Shown here piece after piece: positions 14,997 to 24,857 of a stretch of DNA of 64,000 nucleotides. This stretch comes from CAWDMC01 sp963803295 (GTDB lineage Bacteria > Acidobacteriota > Terriglobia > UBA7540): NCBI GenBank assembly GCA_963803295.1, contig CAWDMC010000013.1:186001-250000 (forward strand), read 5' to 3'. The notes below the pieces were generated by a model. It saw only the letters and a program-made list of their open reading frames with translations, made no database searches and had not been told where the DNA came from. Every line of letters starts with the position of its first letter. Positions within the stretch are counted from its first letter, which is position 1. The translations under genes were made by a program, and so were the position numbers.

Positions 14997-15495
14997 AGAT
15001 TGCCTTACTCATTGCTAGGTCGTCATGGAAGGGCACGTCCTCGCAGGCGCTGCTGCGCATACTCTTTAGCAAATGTGTTCTGTATCGGTAAGGCGGCAAT
15101 GTGGATGCAGTCAAAATCGTGGATGGGATGGTCGTGTTCAGGGCAATGTTTGCCATTTACCAAGTGGTAACATAGCATCCCGTTCGACAGGCCGTCAATA
15201 CGGAAACACGTCGGAGCAATGGATTCGCTCGTCCCGTGCCTAGGCGTTCGTCCCACCGAAATACGCTTAATCTCGCCATACTCGCCTTTGTTTCAATTAG
15301 CAATTCTCGACTTCCCCTCAAGATCCCTTATGGGGTGAACATGGGTTGAAAATGTCTTGACACTTCTTGCCTGCGAAGTTAGGATTACCGCGGAGTAGCA
15401 CTGCTTGTGCCAGTTCTGCTGGTGCCTATTTGCTTCAGAAGTTCTTCCGCTTCTGTCCCCGGCTGCTTAGTTTTTTGCCCACCTGGAGGTCAATG
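14997..15495. other. intergenic region upstream of wecB and the UroD-like gene
   Basis: 499 bases between divergent genes. The right part holds the promoter noted at 15357. Open frames in the rest (for example 15023-15256) lack ribosome-binding sites and family resemblance. No repeat of the families found elsewhere was noticed. Confidence 0.5.
15357..15385 (+). promoter_or_regulatory. promoter of the UroD-like gene
   Basis: TTGACA at 15357-15362, a 17-base spacer, TAGGAT at 15380-15385 (4 of 6 matches to the -10 consensus). About 110 bases of leader precede the start codon. The CTTGACA core is shared with other promoters of this locus at 24664, 25697 and 33121. Confidence 0.6.
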
Positions 15496-16578
15496 ATGAC
15501 CCACAAAGAGCGTCTGCTCGCGGCTGTTGCTCATGAGGAGCCTGACAGGGTCCCGATCTGTGCTTTCTTCACGCCGGAGGTTGAGAGGAGATTGTTGCAC
15601 CACTTGGGAGCGCAATCGGAGGAGATCTCGACCTACCAAGCGGTGGGCGGTCCGCTTCCCATCCTCCTGGAACACGACTTCCTGCTCACCTGGGTCGGGC
15701 CCTGCACGAGTTTCTACGCTGACCCAGCTCCGGAATACACGGACGAGTGGGGCATCGTTTGGAAATGGTTCAACAATGCCGTGGGCGGTTCGTACACCGA
15801 GATGGTGAAGCATCCGCTTGCCGATCTCAAAGATCCAGCAGATTTTCCGATGCCGGACTTCACCCGTGAAGATCGCTACGACGGGGCGCGTCAGGTGCTG
15901 GCCCAATATGGGAAGGAGTGGGCCATTATGGGCGCCGTGCCGGCCACGTTGTTCGAACTTTCCTGGTACCTGCGCGGCATGGAGCAGGTGCTCGAAGACC
16001 TTGTCTCGAATAAAGACTTCATGCATGCTTACCTCGATCGGCTGCTTACCTGGATCGACACTGCTGGGACGCGCCTAGTCGAGCTTGGCGTCGACCTGAT
16101 CTGGACAGGAGACGACTTCGGAATGCAGGATCGTATGATTATCTCCCCGCAGACCTTCCGGGAGTTTTTCAAGCCGCGCTATGCCAAACTCTACCAGAGA
16201 TGGAAGTCGATCAACCCCAAGCTCAAGATCGCCCATCACTCAGACGGTAACATTTATCCGATTATCGGTGATTTTGTGGAGATCGGGATGGATATCCTTA
16301 ATCCCATCCAGCCGAAGTCCATGGATCCGGCCAGGCTCAAGAAAGACTTCGGAGAACACCTGACACTCTGGGGTGGCGTGGATGTGCAGCAGGTCCTACC
16401 CTTTGGTTCGGTCGACGACGTGAAGAATGAGGTCAAGCTCCGGCTGCGATCGATGGGGGATGGTGGCGGGATGATTCTTTCGCCGTCTCACGCCATCCAG
16501 CCGGAGGTTCCGCTGGAGAACATTTTGGCTTTCTACCAAACTGCCAAGGATTCCGGCTGCTATCCGCTGGTGAATTGA
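15496..16578 (+). CDS. uroporphyrinogen-decarboxylase-family protein (URO-D-like)
   Basis: 360 residues from the ATG at 15496, chosen because GGAGG ends 6 bases upstream; an ATG one codon earlier is possible. URO-D/MtaA-like TIM barrel: MTHKERLLAAVAHEEPDRVP is the typical opening of the non-heme branch, followed by DEWGIVWKWF, DLIWTGDDFGMQDRMIISP, HHSDGNIYPIIGDFVEIGMD and LWGGVDVQQVLPFGS. True HemE enzymes differ at the N-terminus, and family relatives include corrinoid:coenzyme methyltransferases, so haem synthesis is unlikely. Such proteins often sit in sugar loci of Acidobacteria and Planctomycetes; here the neighbours are carbohydrate genes. Its reaction is unknown. Confidence 0.85.
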   Translation: MTHKERLLAAVAHEEPDRVPICAFFTPEVERRLLHHLGAQSEEISTYQAVGGPLPILLEHDFLLTWVGPCTSFYADPAPEYTDEWGIVWKWFNNAVGGSYTEMVKHPLADLKDPADFPMPDFTREDRYDGARQVLAQYGKEWAIMGAVPATLFELSWYLRGMEQVLEDLVSNKDFMHAYLDRLLTWIDTAGTRLVELGVDLIWTGDDFGMQDRMIISPQTFREFFKPRYAKLYQRWKSINPKLKIAHHSDGNIYPIIGDFVEIGMDILNPIQPKSMDPARLKKDFGEHLTLWGGVDVQQVLPFGSVDDVKNEVKLRLRSMGDGGGMILSPSHAIQPEVPLENILAFYQTAKDSGCYPLVN

Positions 16579-16636
16579 CTTGCGACGCGTCCTCTCGCTT
16601 TGAGAATGGCTCGGTGGCACGCAACTGGAACTATCT

Positions 16637-18220
16637 TCATACTTCGATCGCCCGATCCATGGCCGCAATCAGGCGGGGCGTGAACGTCTCGGTTTTTCGC
16701 AGTTGATCCTCCACGCGTTCAAACGGCGTTTTTCCCTCTCCTTTTTCATCCAGGACCGCGTCTATGGCCGCCGACTTCAATGCCCTCAGGGTTTCATGAA
16801 GATCCGGCCACGACCAGGCGCATTGGTATCCATGCTGCTTCTGCCAGGTCTTTGCGGCTGCGACGAACTTCTCAAGTAAGGGCTTGGCCTCGCGATTGTT
16901 CTTCGTGGCTGCAGCCAACTCTTCGAAGGCCGCCTTCAGGCGCAACTGCATCACCAGATCCACCGCGAATCGACTTGGGTTGCCAAATAGCAGGCCCTTC
17001 AGGCGTCCGGTTGGTAATTTTCCTTTGGCTAACACCACGAGTTGTTCGGCCAGATCTCTCTTGGCGGCTGGATCGTCTCCTGCCAGGGCCTGCCATGCCT
17101 TCACGATGAGTTGCCCGTGCCCCACGATCAGCTCGTCGGCAAACTCGACATAGTCAGCCTCCCGCAGAGGCCGTCCTGTTGCGCCCCGCGCAAAGGCAAA
17201 GGTGTTTGGCAGTTGCACACAATGAGTCTGCGCATTGCCCACCACACCGCGGGGTGCTTTGGTCCCACCTGCCTTGAGGGCGTCGTCGCCGCCGAAGTTG
17301 GTCATGGGGAATGTAGGCTCACCCTCGATGGCGCCATAGCTGAAACCGACGGCGCGCGAGGCTAATCCCAGCTTGTTGGCAATCGCCAAATGGGTTCTGT
17401 CGGGTGGCGGGAAGAATTCAGCCAGCGTGTTGACAGTAATCCCCCAGGGCTCAGGGTTAAGCTCCTTTAGGCGCTTGAGGACATCTCTGGCCTCCTCTGC
17501 CGTCCCCCACTTGAAGACTCCGGTTGAGTAGAGCCGGGCGTAAGCTTCCCAGCCGGCATGCATCCAATAGTAAAGCCCGATGCCAGGCCGCAGGCGGTCA
17601 AACATCTTCCTGTGCTCGGCCAGCAGACTCACAAACTCCGCATCAGTGGACCCAGGATAGCCGCCCGGATCGCTGTCGATAATGGCTACTCCATCGATCT
17701 GAGCGAGTGGCCGGAATAACTCCTCACGATGCCGCAGCATCTGGTTAACCGCGGTCGCATCGGCGGGATTGACCCGCGTATCACAGTAGAAGAAGTGCCT
17801 CCGTTCAAAAGTGAACTTAGCCGCCTCGCGGTTGTTGGCTGCGACGTTGGGGCACAAAGCGATCCAGACACGCATCTTGAAATCGTGATGCAACATGTCG
17901 ATGACTTTGGCGATCGTCTCCAGGTGGGCGCGGTCACTGGCGGTCACGGGTGATGGCATCGTCTCGAGGACAGGCCAGATCAACAGGGTGTTGTATCCAA
18001 GCTGACTAAGCCCATCGGCATAGCCGCGGTAGTCATCCACAGTCCAGGTCCTGGCTGCATAAGGATGGTTGTAGGGCCAGTGCTGGTGTATGTACATTCC
18101 GATAATTCCGTTGGTTCCTACGCTTTCCTTGTTTTGGCCCAGCACCTCATCGACACAAACGATTCTGCTGGCGAGGCCGGCCACACTGCCGGCCAGGTAG
18201 AGAAATTCTCTCCTCTTCAT
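16637..18220 (-). CDS. secreted protein of unknown function, paralogue A
   Basis: 527 residues, not recognised. MKRREFLYLAGSVAGLASRI is a twin-arginine-type signal, so it is exported folded. The body looks like an alpha/beta barrel with many aromatic residues, as in glycosidases: IGMYIHQHWPYNHPYAARTW, YNTLLIWPVLETMPSP, RVWIALCPNVAANN, VAIIDSDPGGYPGSTD (two aspartates, candidate acids), YYWMHAGWEAY, and PRGVVGNAQTHCVQLPNTFA. A helical C-terminal part follows, ending in TPFERVEDQLRKTETFTPRL. A paralogue at 28570 shares all these motifs and sits next to a GH38 mannosidase. Inferred: a glycan-acting enzyme; not proven. The start is supported by AGGAGG a few bases upstream. Confidence 0.75.
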   Translation of the reverse strand: MKRREFLYLAGSVAGLASRIVCVDEVLGQNKESVGTNGIIGMYIHQHWPYNHPYAARTWTVDDYRGYADGLSQLGYNTLLIWPVLETMPSPVTASDRAHLETIAKVIDMLHHDFKMRVWIALCPNVAANNREAAKFTFERRHFFYCDTRVNPADATAVNQMLRHREELFRPLAQIDGVAIIDSDPGGYPGSTDAEFVSLLAEHRKMFDRLRPGIGLYYWMHAGWEAYARLYSTGVFKWGTAEEARDVLKRLKELNPEPWGITVNTLAEFFPPPDRTHLAIANKLGLASRAVGFSYGAIEGEPTFPMTNFGGDDALKAGGTKAPRGVVGNAQTHCVQLPNTFAFARGATGRPLREADYVEFADELIVGHGQLIVKAWQALAGDDPAAKRDLAEQLVVLAKGKLPTGRLKGLLFGNPSRFAVDLVMQLRLKAAFEELAAATKNNREAKPLLEKFVAAAKTWQKQHGYQCAWSWPDLHETLRALKSAAIDAVLDEKGEGKTPFERVEDQLRKTETFTPRLIAAMDRAIEV

Positions 18221-18386
18221 CTAATCCTCCTGAGTGACCATGGAAGGCATTCGGACAGACCGATCACGCCGATGTTGGTAGGGACAAAGGCGCGAGCCGC
18301 CCTACATGCGCTCTTGAAATCGCCCATTGAATGGGGTGCTGGATGCGCGCAAGTCGAACGTCTCCGTGAGCCCCTACGCAACCCGC

Positions 18387-20534
18387 TTATCTGCCCGATC
18401 CTTGCAGGCGGCTCAAGGCATCGCGGGCCGGCTGCAGTCGAGGGTCAAGTGCGAGCGCCTTGCGGAACTCATGCGTGGCCTGTTCGGTTCTTCCTGTCTG
18501 GCTGAACACCCGGCCGAGGTTGTAGTAGGCCCAGGCAAGCTTGGGATCCAGACGAATTGCCTCGGACAATTCGGTTTCCGCGGCCTGGAGGTTCCCCTGA
18601 TCGAGGTAGAGAGAGCCTAAGGCATTGCGCGCCTCGGCGTTCTTCGGTTCACCCGCGAGGGCGCTGCGCAGGTGCCGCACAGCTTCATCAGTTTGTCCTT
18701 CACGATTCGCCAGCCATGCCAGATTGAAGTGGGCTACGTAATCATCCGGGGCGATCGCAAGCAACTTGGTGAATTCTGCGTGCGCCCTCGCCCAGTCTTC
18801 TTTCCGGAGGTATATCCTGCCCAGAAGTTCCTCCGCCGGGATCGAGACCTGATCCATGGCGGCGCCGGACTTGGAGGTGAGGGCCAGGGTTGCCTGCAGC
18901 TCTTTGGCCCCTTCATCGAACTTGCTCAGGCTGAAATAGCTCACGGCCAGGTAGTAGTGCGCCAAAGTGTGCGAAGAGTCTCGCTCGAGAGCTTTGCGAA
19001 AACTGGCAATCGCCTCCTCATTCTGGCTCATCTTCTGTTGGGTCATGCCCAGGAAGTTCCACACGTCAGCTAAGTCCGGCGCTCTGGCCAGTACACGCTG
19101 CAGCAGGGCAGCGGATTCCTCCAGGTTCCCCGACAAACCCACTGCAATTGCGTTCCTGTACCTGCCGTAATCCAGAATCCTGTCCTTAGGATCAACCCCC
19201 GAGTCAGGGGAGTTGTGGGCGCTCCCTGTGGCCACATATCCCAAGGAGGCAAGACGCTGCACGACCTCCGGACTGATCACTTTCTGCGCAGGTCGCTCCC
19301 TGGCAGAAAGGCGGGTTCGCATGACTCTCACCCGTTTCTGGAAGCCTTGCGCCAAATCCATATGGCTCGCATAAAGGTTCTTCATCTCGTTTCGATCGTT
19401 GGACAGGTCGTAAAGCTCTGGTTTCGGGGCGTCGATGTACTTGTATCGGCCCACCCTCAAGCTGCGTAAGGAACTACACCCAAAGTGATCGTGAGCGTAC
19501 AAGCTTTCGCTGAAGATCTCCCGCGGGCTCTCTAGCTTCTTCGGGCTGGCGAACTCGAGCAGGCTACGGCCTTGAAACTGCGCGGGCCGAGGCAGATGCA
19601 GGAATTCGAGGATGCTCGGGGCCACGTCGATGAGACTCGCAGGCTCATCGACCTCGGACGGATATGTACTGGCCCCGGCGGGCCAGTGGATGATCAGCGG
19701 TACCCGGAGTGTGCTTTGATAGATGAAGTAACCATGCGTGCTCTCCGAGTGCTCGCCAAGGCCTTCGCCGTGGTCGGACAGGAACACGATCAGGCTCTTG
19801 TCCAGCAACCCTTGCCCAGCCAGAGATGCGCGGAACTTGCCGAGAGCATCGTCAACGTAGCTGAGGGCCCCGTCGTAGCCACGACCGGGGAACCGCGCTC
19901 GTTGAGAGGGAGAGAGTTTGTAGGGTGTATGCAGATCGTAAACATGCATGAAGAGGAAGAACGGCCGGTCTGAGTTCTCTTGCAACCATCGTGTGGCACC
20001 CTTGGTGACCTCCTCGGCAGAACGTTTGAGATCTGTCGGGTCCATCTCCTGCTGGTGGTGCAAGTCGAAAGGGCTGTCATAAACATCAAATCCCCGGCCC
20101 AGGCCGAAACGTCTGTCCAAAACGAAACCGCCCACAAAGGCTGCGGTCCGATATCCCTGGGATTTCATTACGGTTGCCAGCGTTACCAGGTTCGGCGGGA
20201 CCATTTCGCCGTTATCTTGATTTCCATTGAAAGACGGAAAGGTGGACGTCAGCAAAGATAGATGCGAGGGCAGGGTCAGCGGCACCTGTGAACTGACCTG
20301 TGAGAACAGCGTTCCGTCTTTGGTGAAGGCGTCGATATGCGGGGTGCGCAATGCCTTGTATCCGTAGCAGCTCAGATGGTCTGCCCGGAGGGTGTCCACC
20401 GAGATCAGGATGACGGGACGCGAAGGTAGGCCTTGCCCGGGAAGATCGCGAGATCCGCTCGCCACCAGACAAAGTCCCAGTAGACACGGAAGCAGCCCTG
20501 CGAAACGCGATCTCGGTGCGACAGTAGCGCGCAT
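18387..20534 (-). CDS. sulfatase-fold protein fused to TPR repeats
   Basis: 715 residues. A signal peptide ends at about residue 30. Residues 38-400 are an alkaline-phosphatase/sulfatase-type domain: PVILISVDTLRADHLSCYGY (metal-binding Asp), FVGGFVLDRRFGLGRGFDVY, HVYDLHTPY, VFLSDHGEGLGEHSESTHG (metal Asp-His), and SLRVGRYKYIDAPKPELYDL. In the active-site position the sequence is PLTLPSHLSLLTS, where classical sulfatases have C/S-x-P-x-R: the formylglycine Cys is a Thr and the Arg a His. Thus it is probably not a classical sulfatase; Thr is the nucleophile in phosphoethanolamine transferases of the same fold. Residues from about 450 to 710 form about six TPRs. Minus-strand block with the cupin and TonB receptor. 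Confidence 0.85.
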   Translation of the reverse strand: MRATVAPRSRFAGLLPCLLGLCLVASGSRDLPGQGLPSRPVILISVDTLRADHLSCYGYKALRTPHIDAFTKDGTLFSQVSSQVPLTLPSHLSLLTSTFPSFNGNQDNGEMVPPNLVTLATVMKSQGYRTAAFVGGFVLDRRFGLGRGFDVYDSPFDLHHQQEMDPTDLKRSAEEVTKGATRWLQENSDRPFFLFMHVYDLHTPYKLSPSQRARFPGRGYDGALSYVDDALGKFRASLAGQGLLDKSLIVFLSDHGEGLGEHSESTHGYFIYQSTLRVPLIIHWPAGASTYPSEVDEPASLIDVAPSILEFLHLPRPAQFQGRSLLEFASPKKLESPREIFSESLYAHDHFGCSSLRSLRVGRYKYIDAPKPELYDLSNDRNEMKNLYASHMDLAQGFQKRVRVMRTRLSARERPAQKVISPEVVQRLASLGYVATGSAHNSPDSGVDPKDRILDYGRYRNAIAVGLSGNLEESAALLQRVLARAPDLADVWNFLGMTQQKMSQNEEAIASFRKALERDSSHTLAHYYLAVSYFSLSKFDEGAKELQATLALTSKSGAAMDQVSIPAEELLGRIYLRKEDWARAHAEFTKLLAIAPDDYVAHFNLAWLANREGQTDEAVRHLRSALAGEPKNAEARNALGSLYLDQGNLQAAETELSEAIRLDPKLAWAYYNLGRVFSQTGRTEQATHEFRKALALDPRLQPARDALSRLQGSGR

Positions 20535-20597
20535 GTCTTATGCCTGGCGAAGCCCACACCTCAACGGAGAGTGCTGCTTAGCCCGCTCCTCAGGCCG

Positions 20598-21071
20598 CTA
20601 GATCACACCACTCTCGCCGATCCGCTTGTCAGCGAAGAAACTGTCCATGCGGATTGAAGGCATAGACACTTCCAACACCAACGCTGGGCCAACGCCAGTG
20701 AAGGAGTGCCCGACACCCGGTGGCATCACGAGAAGATCGCCCTCGCGCATCAGGCGTTCTTCCTCTCCGACTTTCATCCGCAACGCTCCTTTCACCAGAA
20801 AGAAGGTTTCGTGCTTTACCCGATGCTGATGGTAGGGGCAGGTCTGGCCATCGAAAACGAAGAGAAACTTGCCGCAGTAGCCGTGCTCTGCCTCATTGGC
20901 CACCCAAAACTCCGTCTCGCCGATTTCCTTGAAATCGTGAAGTCCGAAATGAAGCGGCAAGGGAGTCACCGCCGGCAAAGTCAAACCCCAGTCGGCAATC
21001 TGCTTGCGGATGCCGGCGAGCACCTTCTCGCGTTCGTCGCCCAGGACTTCAACTGCGTCAAATTCTCCCAT
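20598..21071 (-). CDS. cupin protein, possible sugar isomerase
   Basis: 157 residues from the ATG at 21071, with AGGAG 8 bases upstream; the longer open frame to 21119 has no such signal. A single cupin barrel: CPYHQHRVKHETFFLVKGAL supplies the first metal-binding motif (three His and a Glu), and GDLLVMPPGVGHSF the second. Cupins with this layout include sugar isomerases and epimerases (lyxose or mannose type) and simple sugar-binding proteins; I cannot decide between them. Located 66 bases after the TonB receptor and 63 bases before the sulfatase-like gene, so probably co-transcribed with both. Confidence 0.78.
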   Translation of the reverse strand: MGEFDAVEVLGDEREKVLAGIRKQIADWGLTLPAVTPLPLHFGLHDFKEIGETEFWVANEAEHGYCGKFLFVFDGQTCPYHQHRVKHETFFLVKGALRMKVGEEERLMREGDLLVMPPGVGHSFTGVGPALVLEVSMPSIRMDSFFADKRIGESGVI

Positions 21072-21137
21072 GTTGCGTTCTCCTGGAAACAGAATGTGCG
21101 CCGGCAGGGCGGACTGCAAGGCAGTTCGCCTTGCCCT

Positions 21138-24100
21138 CTACCAAAGCAGCTTTAGCGCGAACTGAATTTCTCGCGATGCATTTGCCGAAAGGATCTGGCC
21201 AAACGTCGGGCTCGACAGATTGTTGTTAGGGTTCCCAAAATTCGTGTGGTTGAAAAAATTGAAAAACTCCGACCGGAATTGAAGCTTCAGGTCTTCAGTT
21301 ATTCGGAAGTTCTTCATCAGCGCGAAGTCCACGTTCTGATAAGCAGGACCGCTTAGGAAATTCCGCGAGGAATGTCCCAGGGTTCCAGCCGCAGGAAACT
21401 GAAACGCTTGTGGATTAAACCAAGCTGCCCGAGTCTGGTTGAAGCTGCCTGGAGTGGGCGTGGAGACAATATCGCCGGTTTGGTTACCGGAAGGGTCTCC
21501 GATATTCGCAATATCCTGCCCTGTGATGATGCTGTAACCCAATCCGCTCCGAATGGTAATGATACCCGAACTTTGCCACCCACCAATGATCTGATCGGCG
21601 ACCCGACCAGCGTTGGAGGCAAACCTCTTGGCCCTTCCGAAGGGGAGTTCATACACGAACGACGTGGTGTTGATCACCGGGATATTGAAATCCGCCGGTC
21701 CACGAGAAAGTCGCCTATTGTAAGTGTAGGCCGGTGGCCCAAGCGTGGCGTTCTCATCGCTGCCCTCGTCGAGAGTTTTCGACCAGGTGAAGGAGTTGAG
21801 GAAGGTGAGCCCGCCCTTGAATGATCTCTCCACCTTAGCTTGTAGGCTGTTGTACGAGGAAGTCCCATCCGTATTTCTCCAGGGAAAGGCCCCCGCATTG
21901 TGGACCGGCCGGCGCGAATTAATCGAACCGGTTCCCAGGACGGCCACATTCTGATAATACGCTTGAAGCAACCTTACTCCTTCGGACCCCACGTAGTCCA
22001 CCGAGAGTTTGATCGCGCCGGGAAGTAACTGCTCAACTCCGAAGTTCCACTCGATCGCATACGGGCTCTTGTTAAAGCGATTGATGCTTTGATTAGAGTT
22101 CGGTGGCGGGCCCGAGCCGGGAACAGGATAAGGGTTCGAGAGACTGAGAACCGGATTAAGCGGTCCCAAAGTGTCCACGTTCTGCCCGCTTAAACTCACC
22201 GAATTGGAATAGGGCCAGTTCGCCTGCGAGACGCGAATGCTATTCTGTTCGATGTTCGAGTTGAAGTCGAAAAACATGCCAAAACCGGTCCGGATCACGG
22301 TATTGCTCCGGGGCGAATAGGCAATCCCGAGCCGGGGCGCGAAATTCTTCTTATCGGATACCATGAGACGGGGATTGGCGCAGTTTGGAGCCGCTCCGGT
22401 GATCGGATTGGTGGAACACCAATAGTACGCATAGGTGAAGTCAGTGGCATCGGGCTGGGTCAGCGCTTTATTCCAGTCGAACAACGAGATGGCGTTCTTA
22501 ACCCCCCCTTGCTCGAACGCGGGAGGGGTGGCATAGACGTACTGCAGCCCGAGATTTAACGTAAGGTTGGGCCTTATTTTCCAGGTATCTCCGAAATAGC
22601 CATTGTAAATCTCACCCCAATCATTGAAGGTGGGATATAGGAACCTTCCGCTTGAATTCGGATACCCCAGCATGAAGCTGGCCAGCGCTTCGCCCGTGTC
22701 CGTTACACCGGGGAGACCAGTCGTTTGTGGCGCGTAGCCTTGTGAGGCCGCTCCTTGCGCCCCGGCAATGTGCCGATAGCGCTCGAAACGGAATCCGAAA
22801 GCCATCTGATGCTTTCCAGCGATCTTCTTCAAGTCGCCGTTGTATTGGTAGGTGTAGTCTGGATTCGCCAATTCGTAGCTGACGAAACCTGTTGAACTGA
22901 ACCTCGACCCGCCGAGTCCCTCCCCAGCCGGTACGTCGCCGCTGGCGGTGAAATGATTGTAGAAGTTGCTTCCCACCGCCTGGTTGAAGGCCTGACCAGT
23001 CGAGCCTCCTATGCCCGGGTAGTATATCGGGATTCCGGAGCGGTTGTAGCCGAACAGAAAATCCACGATAAATGTGGGGCTCAAGGTACGATTGTAGTGA
23101 AATACGACGTTGGTTCCGTGATTTTGTTGGTCGAAGGGATTCGCAGGAAGCGATCCTGGCGTCGCATCAACCCAGTTGTAATGTGACACCCGGCCGAAGA
23201 TTTGTTGCATGTCAGAGATGGAGTGGTCTAACCGCACGCCATATTGGTTGGCGGTCTGAGTTGACGATTGTCCAAGTATCAGGTTGGGATAGGCGGATCG
23301 ATTCGGCAAGGGGTAGTAGTACTTGAGATAGGCCTGCGCTACGGGGTCGATGCTGGGAACGGTATTGTTAGGAAACGGATCGCGCACATACCCGTTAGGG
23401 CAATTGGCATTCGCAACCGTGCTAGTGGGATCGTAGATCTCGTTCGCATAAACGGGCCTTCCGAGACAGTCCGTGCCGGTCTGGGATCCTAGGAGATCAG
23501 AGAAATTGCCGCTTCGCTCCTGGGCATTGGGGACGGTGGCCTGAGTGGTGATGGCTCGAGAATACCGCAAGCCTTCGTAGTAGGTGGAGAAGTACGTGCG
23601 CGTCTTGCGGCCGTCGATCAGCTTGGGGATGAATACCGGCCCACCCACATAATATCCGAATTGATTCTGGCGGAAAGGAAGCGATGGACTTCCGTAGAAA
23701 TTGTCGAAGAAGTTACGCGCATCAAGCTTGTCATTGCGCAAGAAGTCCCAGACCGATCCGTGAAGCGTATTGGTTCCTGACCGGGTTACGAGGTTGACGT
23801 TGGCTCCGGCAGCCAGGGAGACATCGGCGCCAGTCTGATGAGAATCGACTTTGAACTCTGAGAGCGCGTCCGGCGGGGGGCTCTCGGCGTAAGTGTTCGA
23901 AAAGCGCTGGTTGTTCTCCACCCCGTCCAGGGTGAAGTTGTTCATTTGAGCCCGCATCCCATTAACAGCCGGGCTGATCCCACCGGTAATGATGAAGGCG
24001 TTCTGTTGGCCTGTCTGAACCGGTGCTGCGCCTGGCGTAAGTGAGATGAGCTGGGTGAAGTTTCGGCCGTTCAGAGGCATCTCGACGATAGCTTGGTGCT

Positions 24101-24521
24101 CAACCACGGTGCCGATGTTGGCTGTCGTGGTATTCAGGGCTACGGCCGAGGCTTGGACTTCGACGGATTGCTTCACTTCGCCGATGGTCAGCTGGGCGTT
24201 GATGGTCCGAGCTTGGTTGACCGAGAGATCGATTTCCGGAACTACGAAATCCCGAAAACCGGCCGCGGAGACGGTTAGAATGTATCGTCCCGGTGGCACG
24301 CTCGGTAGGAAATAAACGCCCTCTGTCGAACCGACGGTCTTGAACTCCGCACCCCTGTCCAAGCTTTTGAGGAGAATCTGGGCCCCTGGCACCACATTTC
24401 CGCTGGGGTCGGTTACCGTCCCGTTGATTTGCCCCTGCACGGTCTGCCCGTGCAGCTTGGGTGCCAAGAGAGCAAGCACAAACAGGAGCATGAACAAGGT
24501 AGATCTCGTACGACCGGGCAT
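21138..24521 (-). CDS. TonB-dependent outer-membrane receptor (Acidobacteria type)
   Basis: 1127 residues. A signal peptide (about 1-25) precedes a carboxypeptidase-regulatory-like beta sandwich (about 28-110: QINGTVTDPSGNVVPGAQIL), a plug-like domain with EMPLNGRNFTQLISLTPGAA, and a large beta barrel full of aromatic/Asn-rich strands, ending in FNFFNHTNFGNPNNN and IQFALKLLW with the terminal aromatic residue typical of outer-membrane barrels. Such receptors import large substrates, in this group often carbohydrates, using TonB energy. It follows the DeoR regulator by 336 bases, with its own promoter. Context suggests a glycan-derived ligand. Confidence 0.93.
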   Translation of the reverse strand: MPGRTRSTLFMLLFVLALLAPKLHGQTVQGQINGTVTDPSGNVVPGAQILLKSLDRGAEFKTVGSTEGVYFLPSVPPGRYILTVSAAGFRDFVVPEIDLSVNQARTINAQLTIGEVKQSVEVQASAVALNTTTANIGTVVEHQAIVEMPLNGRNFTQLISLTPGAAPVQTGQQNAFIITGGISPAVNGMRAQMNNFTLDGVENNQRFSNTYAESPPPDALSEFKVDSHQTGADVSLAAGANVNLVTRSGTNTLHGSVWDFLRNDKLDARNFFDNFYGSPSLPFRQNQFGYYVGGPVFIPKLIDGRKTRTYFSTYYEGLRYSRAITTQATVPNAQERSGNFSDLLGSQTGTDCLGRPVYANEIYDPTSTVANANCPNGYVRDPFPNNTVPSIDPVAQAYLKYYYPLPNRSAYPNLILGQSSTQTANQYGVRLDHSISDMQQIFGRVSHYNWVDATPGSLPANPFDQQNHGTNVVFHYNRTLSPTFIVDFLFGYNRSGIPIYYPGIGGSTGQAFNQAVGSNFYNHFTASGDVPAGEGLGGSRFSSTGFVSYELANPDYTYQYNGDLKKIAGKHQMAFGFRFERYRHIAGAQGAASQGYAPQTTGLPGVTDTGEALASFMLGYPNSSGRFLYPTFNDWGEIYNGYFGDTWKIRPNLTLNLGLQYVYATPPAFEQGGVKNAISLFDWNKALTQPDATDFTYAYYWCSTNPITGAAPNCANPRLMVSDKKNFAPRLGIAYSPRSNTVIRTGFGMFFDFNSNIEQNSIRVSQANWPYSNSVSLSGQNVDTLGPLNPVLSLSNPYPVPGSGPPPNSNQSINRFNKSPYAIEWNFGVEQLLPGAIKLSVDYVGSEGVRLLQAYYQNVAVLGTGSINSRRPVHNAGAFPWRNTDGTSSYNSLQAKVERSFKGGLTFLNSFTWSKTLDEGSDENATLGPPAYTYNRRLSRGPADFNIPVINTTSFVYELPFGRAKRFASNAGRVADQIIGGWQSSGIITIRSGLGYSIITGQDIANIGDPSGNQTGDIVSTPTPGSFNQTRAAWFNPQAFQFPAAGTLGHSSRNFLSGPAYQNVDFALMKNFRITEDLKLQFRSEFFNFFNHTNFGNPNNNLSSPTFGQILSANASREIQFALKLLW

Positions 24522-24857
24522 ATTGCTCCCTCCTTGTTTCAGCCTTCAGCAGGCGTGTCCTTTTTCGACCCAACCCCCGACGCGGGACCAGCAAACATTT
24601 TCGAAACTAAAATAGTCTTATGGAAAGTTGACAGGGGCCACTTTAGTATGCCTCTCGACCTACTGTCAAGACTTTTGTGCGCGTCTGTTTGCATTGATGT
24701 TCATATCGCACATCGTGGCGCTGACGCTGAGATCGAGATATTGTCGAGATACTGTTTTGTTGTGCGGCTTAGGTTCCCGTGACTTGAAGAGACGACTTGG
24801 GCGGGGGATCGAGAGAAAAACGGCGAAAGTATGCATTTTGCAGTACTCCGAGCGATT
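24522..24857. other. intergenic region between DeoR gene and TonB receptor
   Basis: 336 bases without a gene. It contains the receptor promoter (24640-24669) and, further upstream, two direct copies of TCGAGATA at 24733-24740 and 24744-24751, one helical turn apart, which may be an operator. Nothing else was recognised. Confidence 0.5.
24640..24669 (-). promoter_or_regulatory. promoter of TonB receptor gene
   Basis: On the minus strand TTGACA (24669-24664), an 18-base spacer, TAAAGT (24645-24640). It is about 120 bases upstream of the start codon. It shares the CTTGACA core with the other promoters of the sugar locus. Confidence 0.6.

Noticed and set aside
15023..15256. Short minus-strand frame upstream of wecB
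   Set aside because: No ribosome-binding site, no recognisable motif and unusual composition; probably chance.
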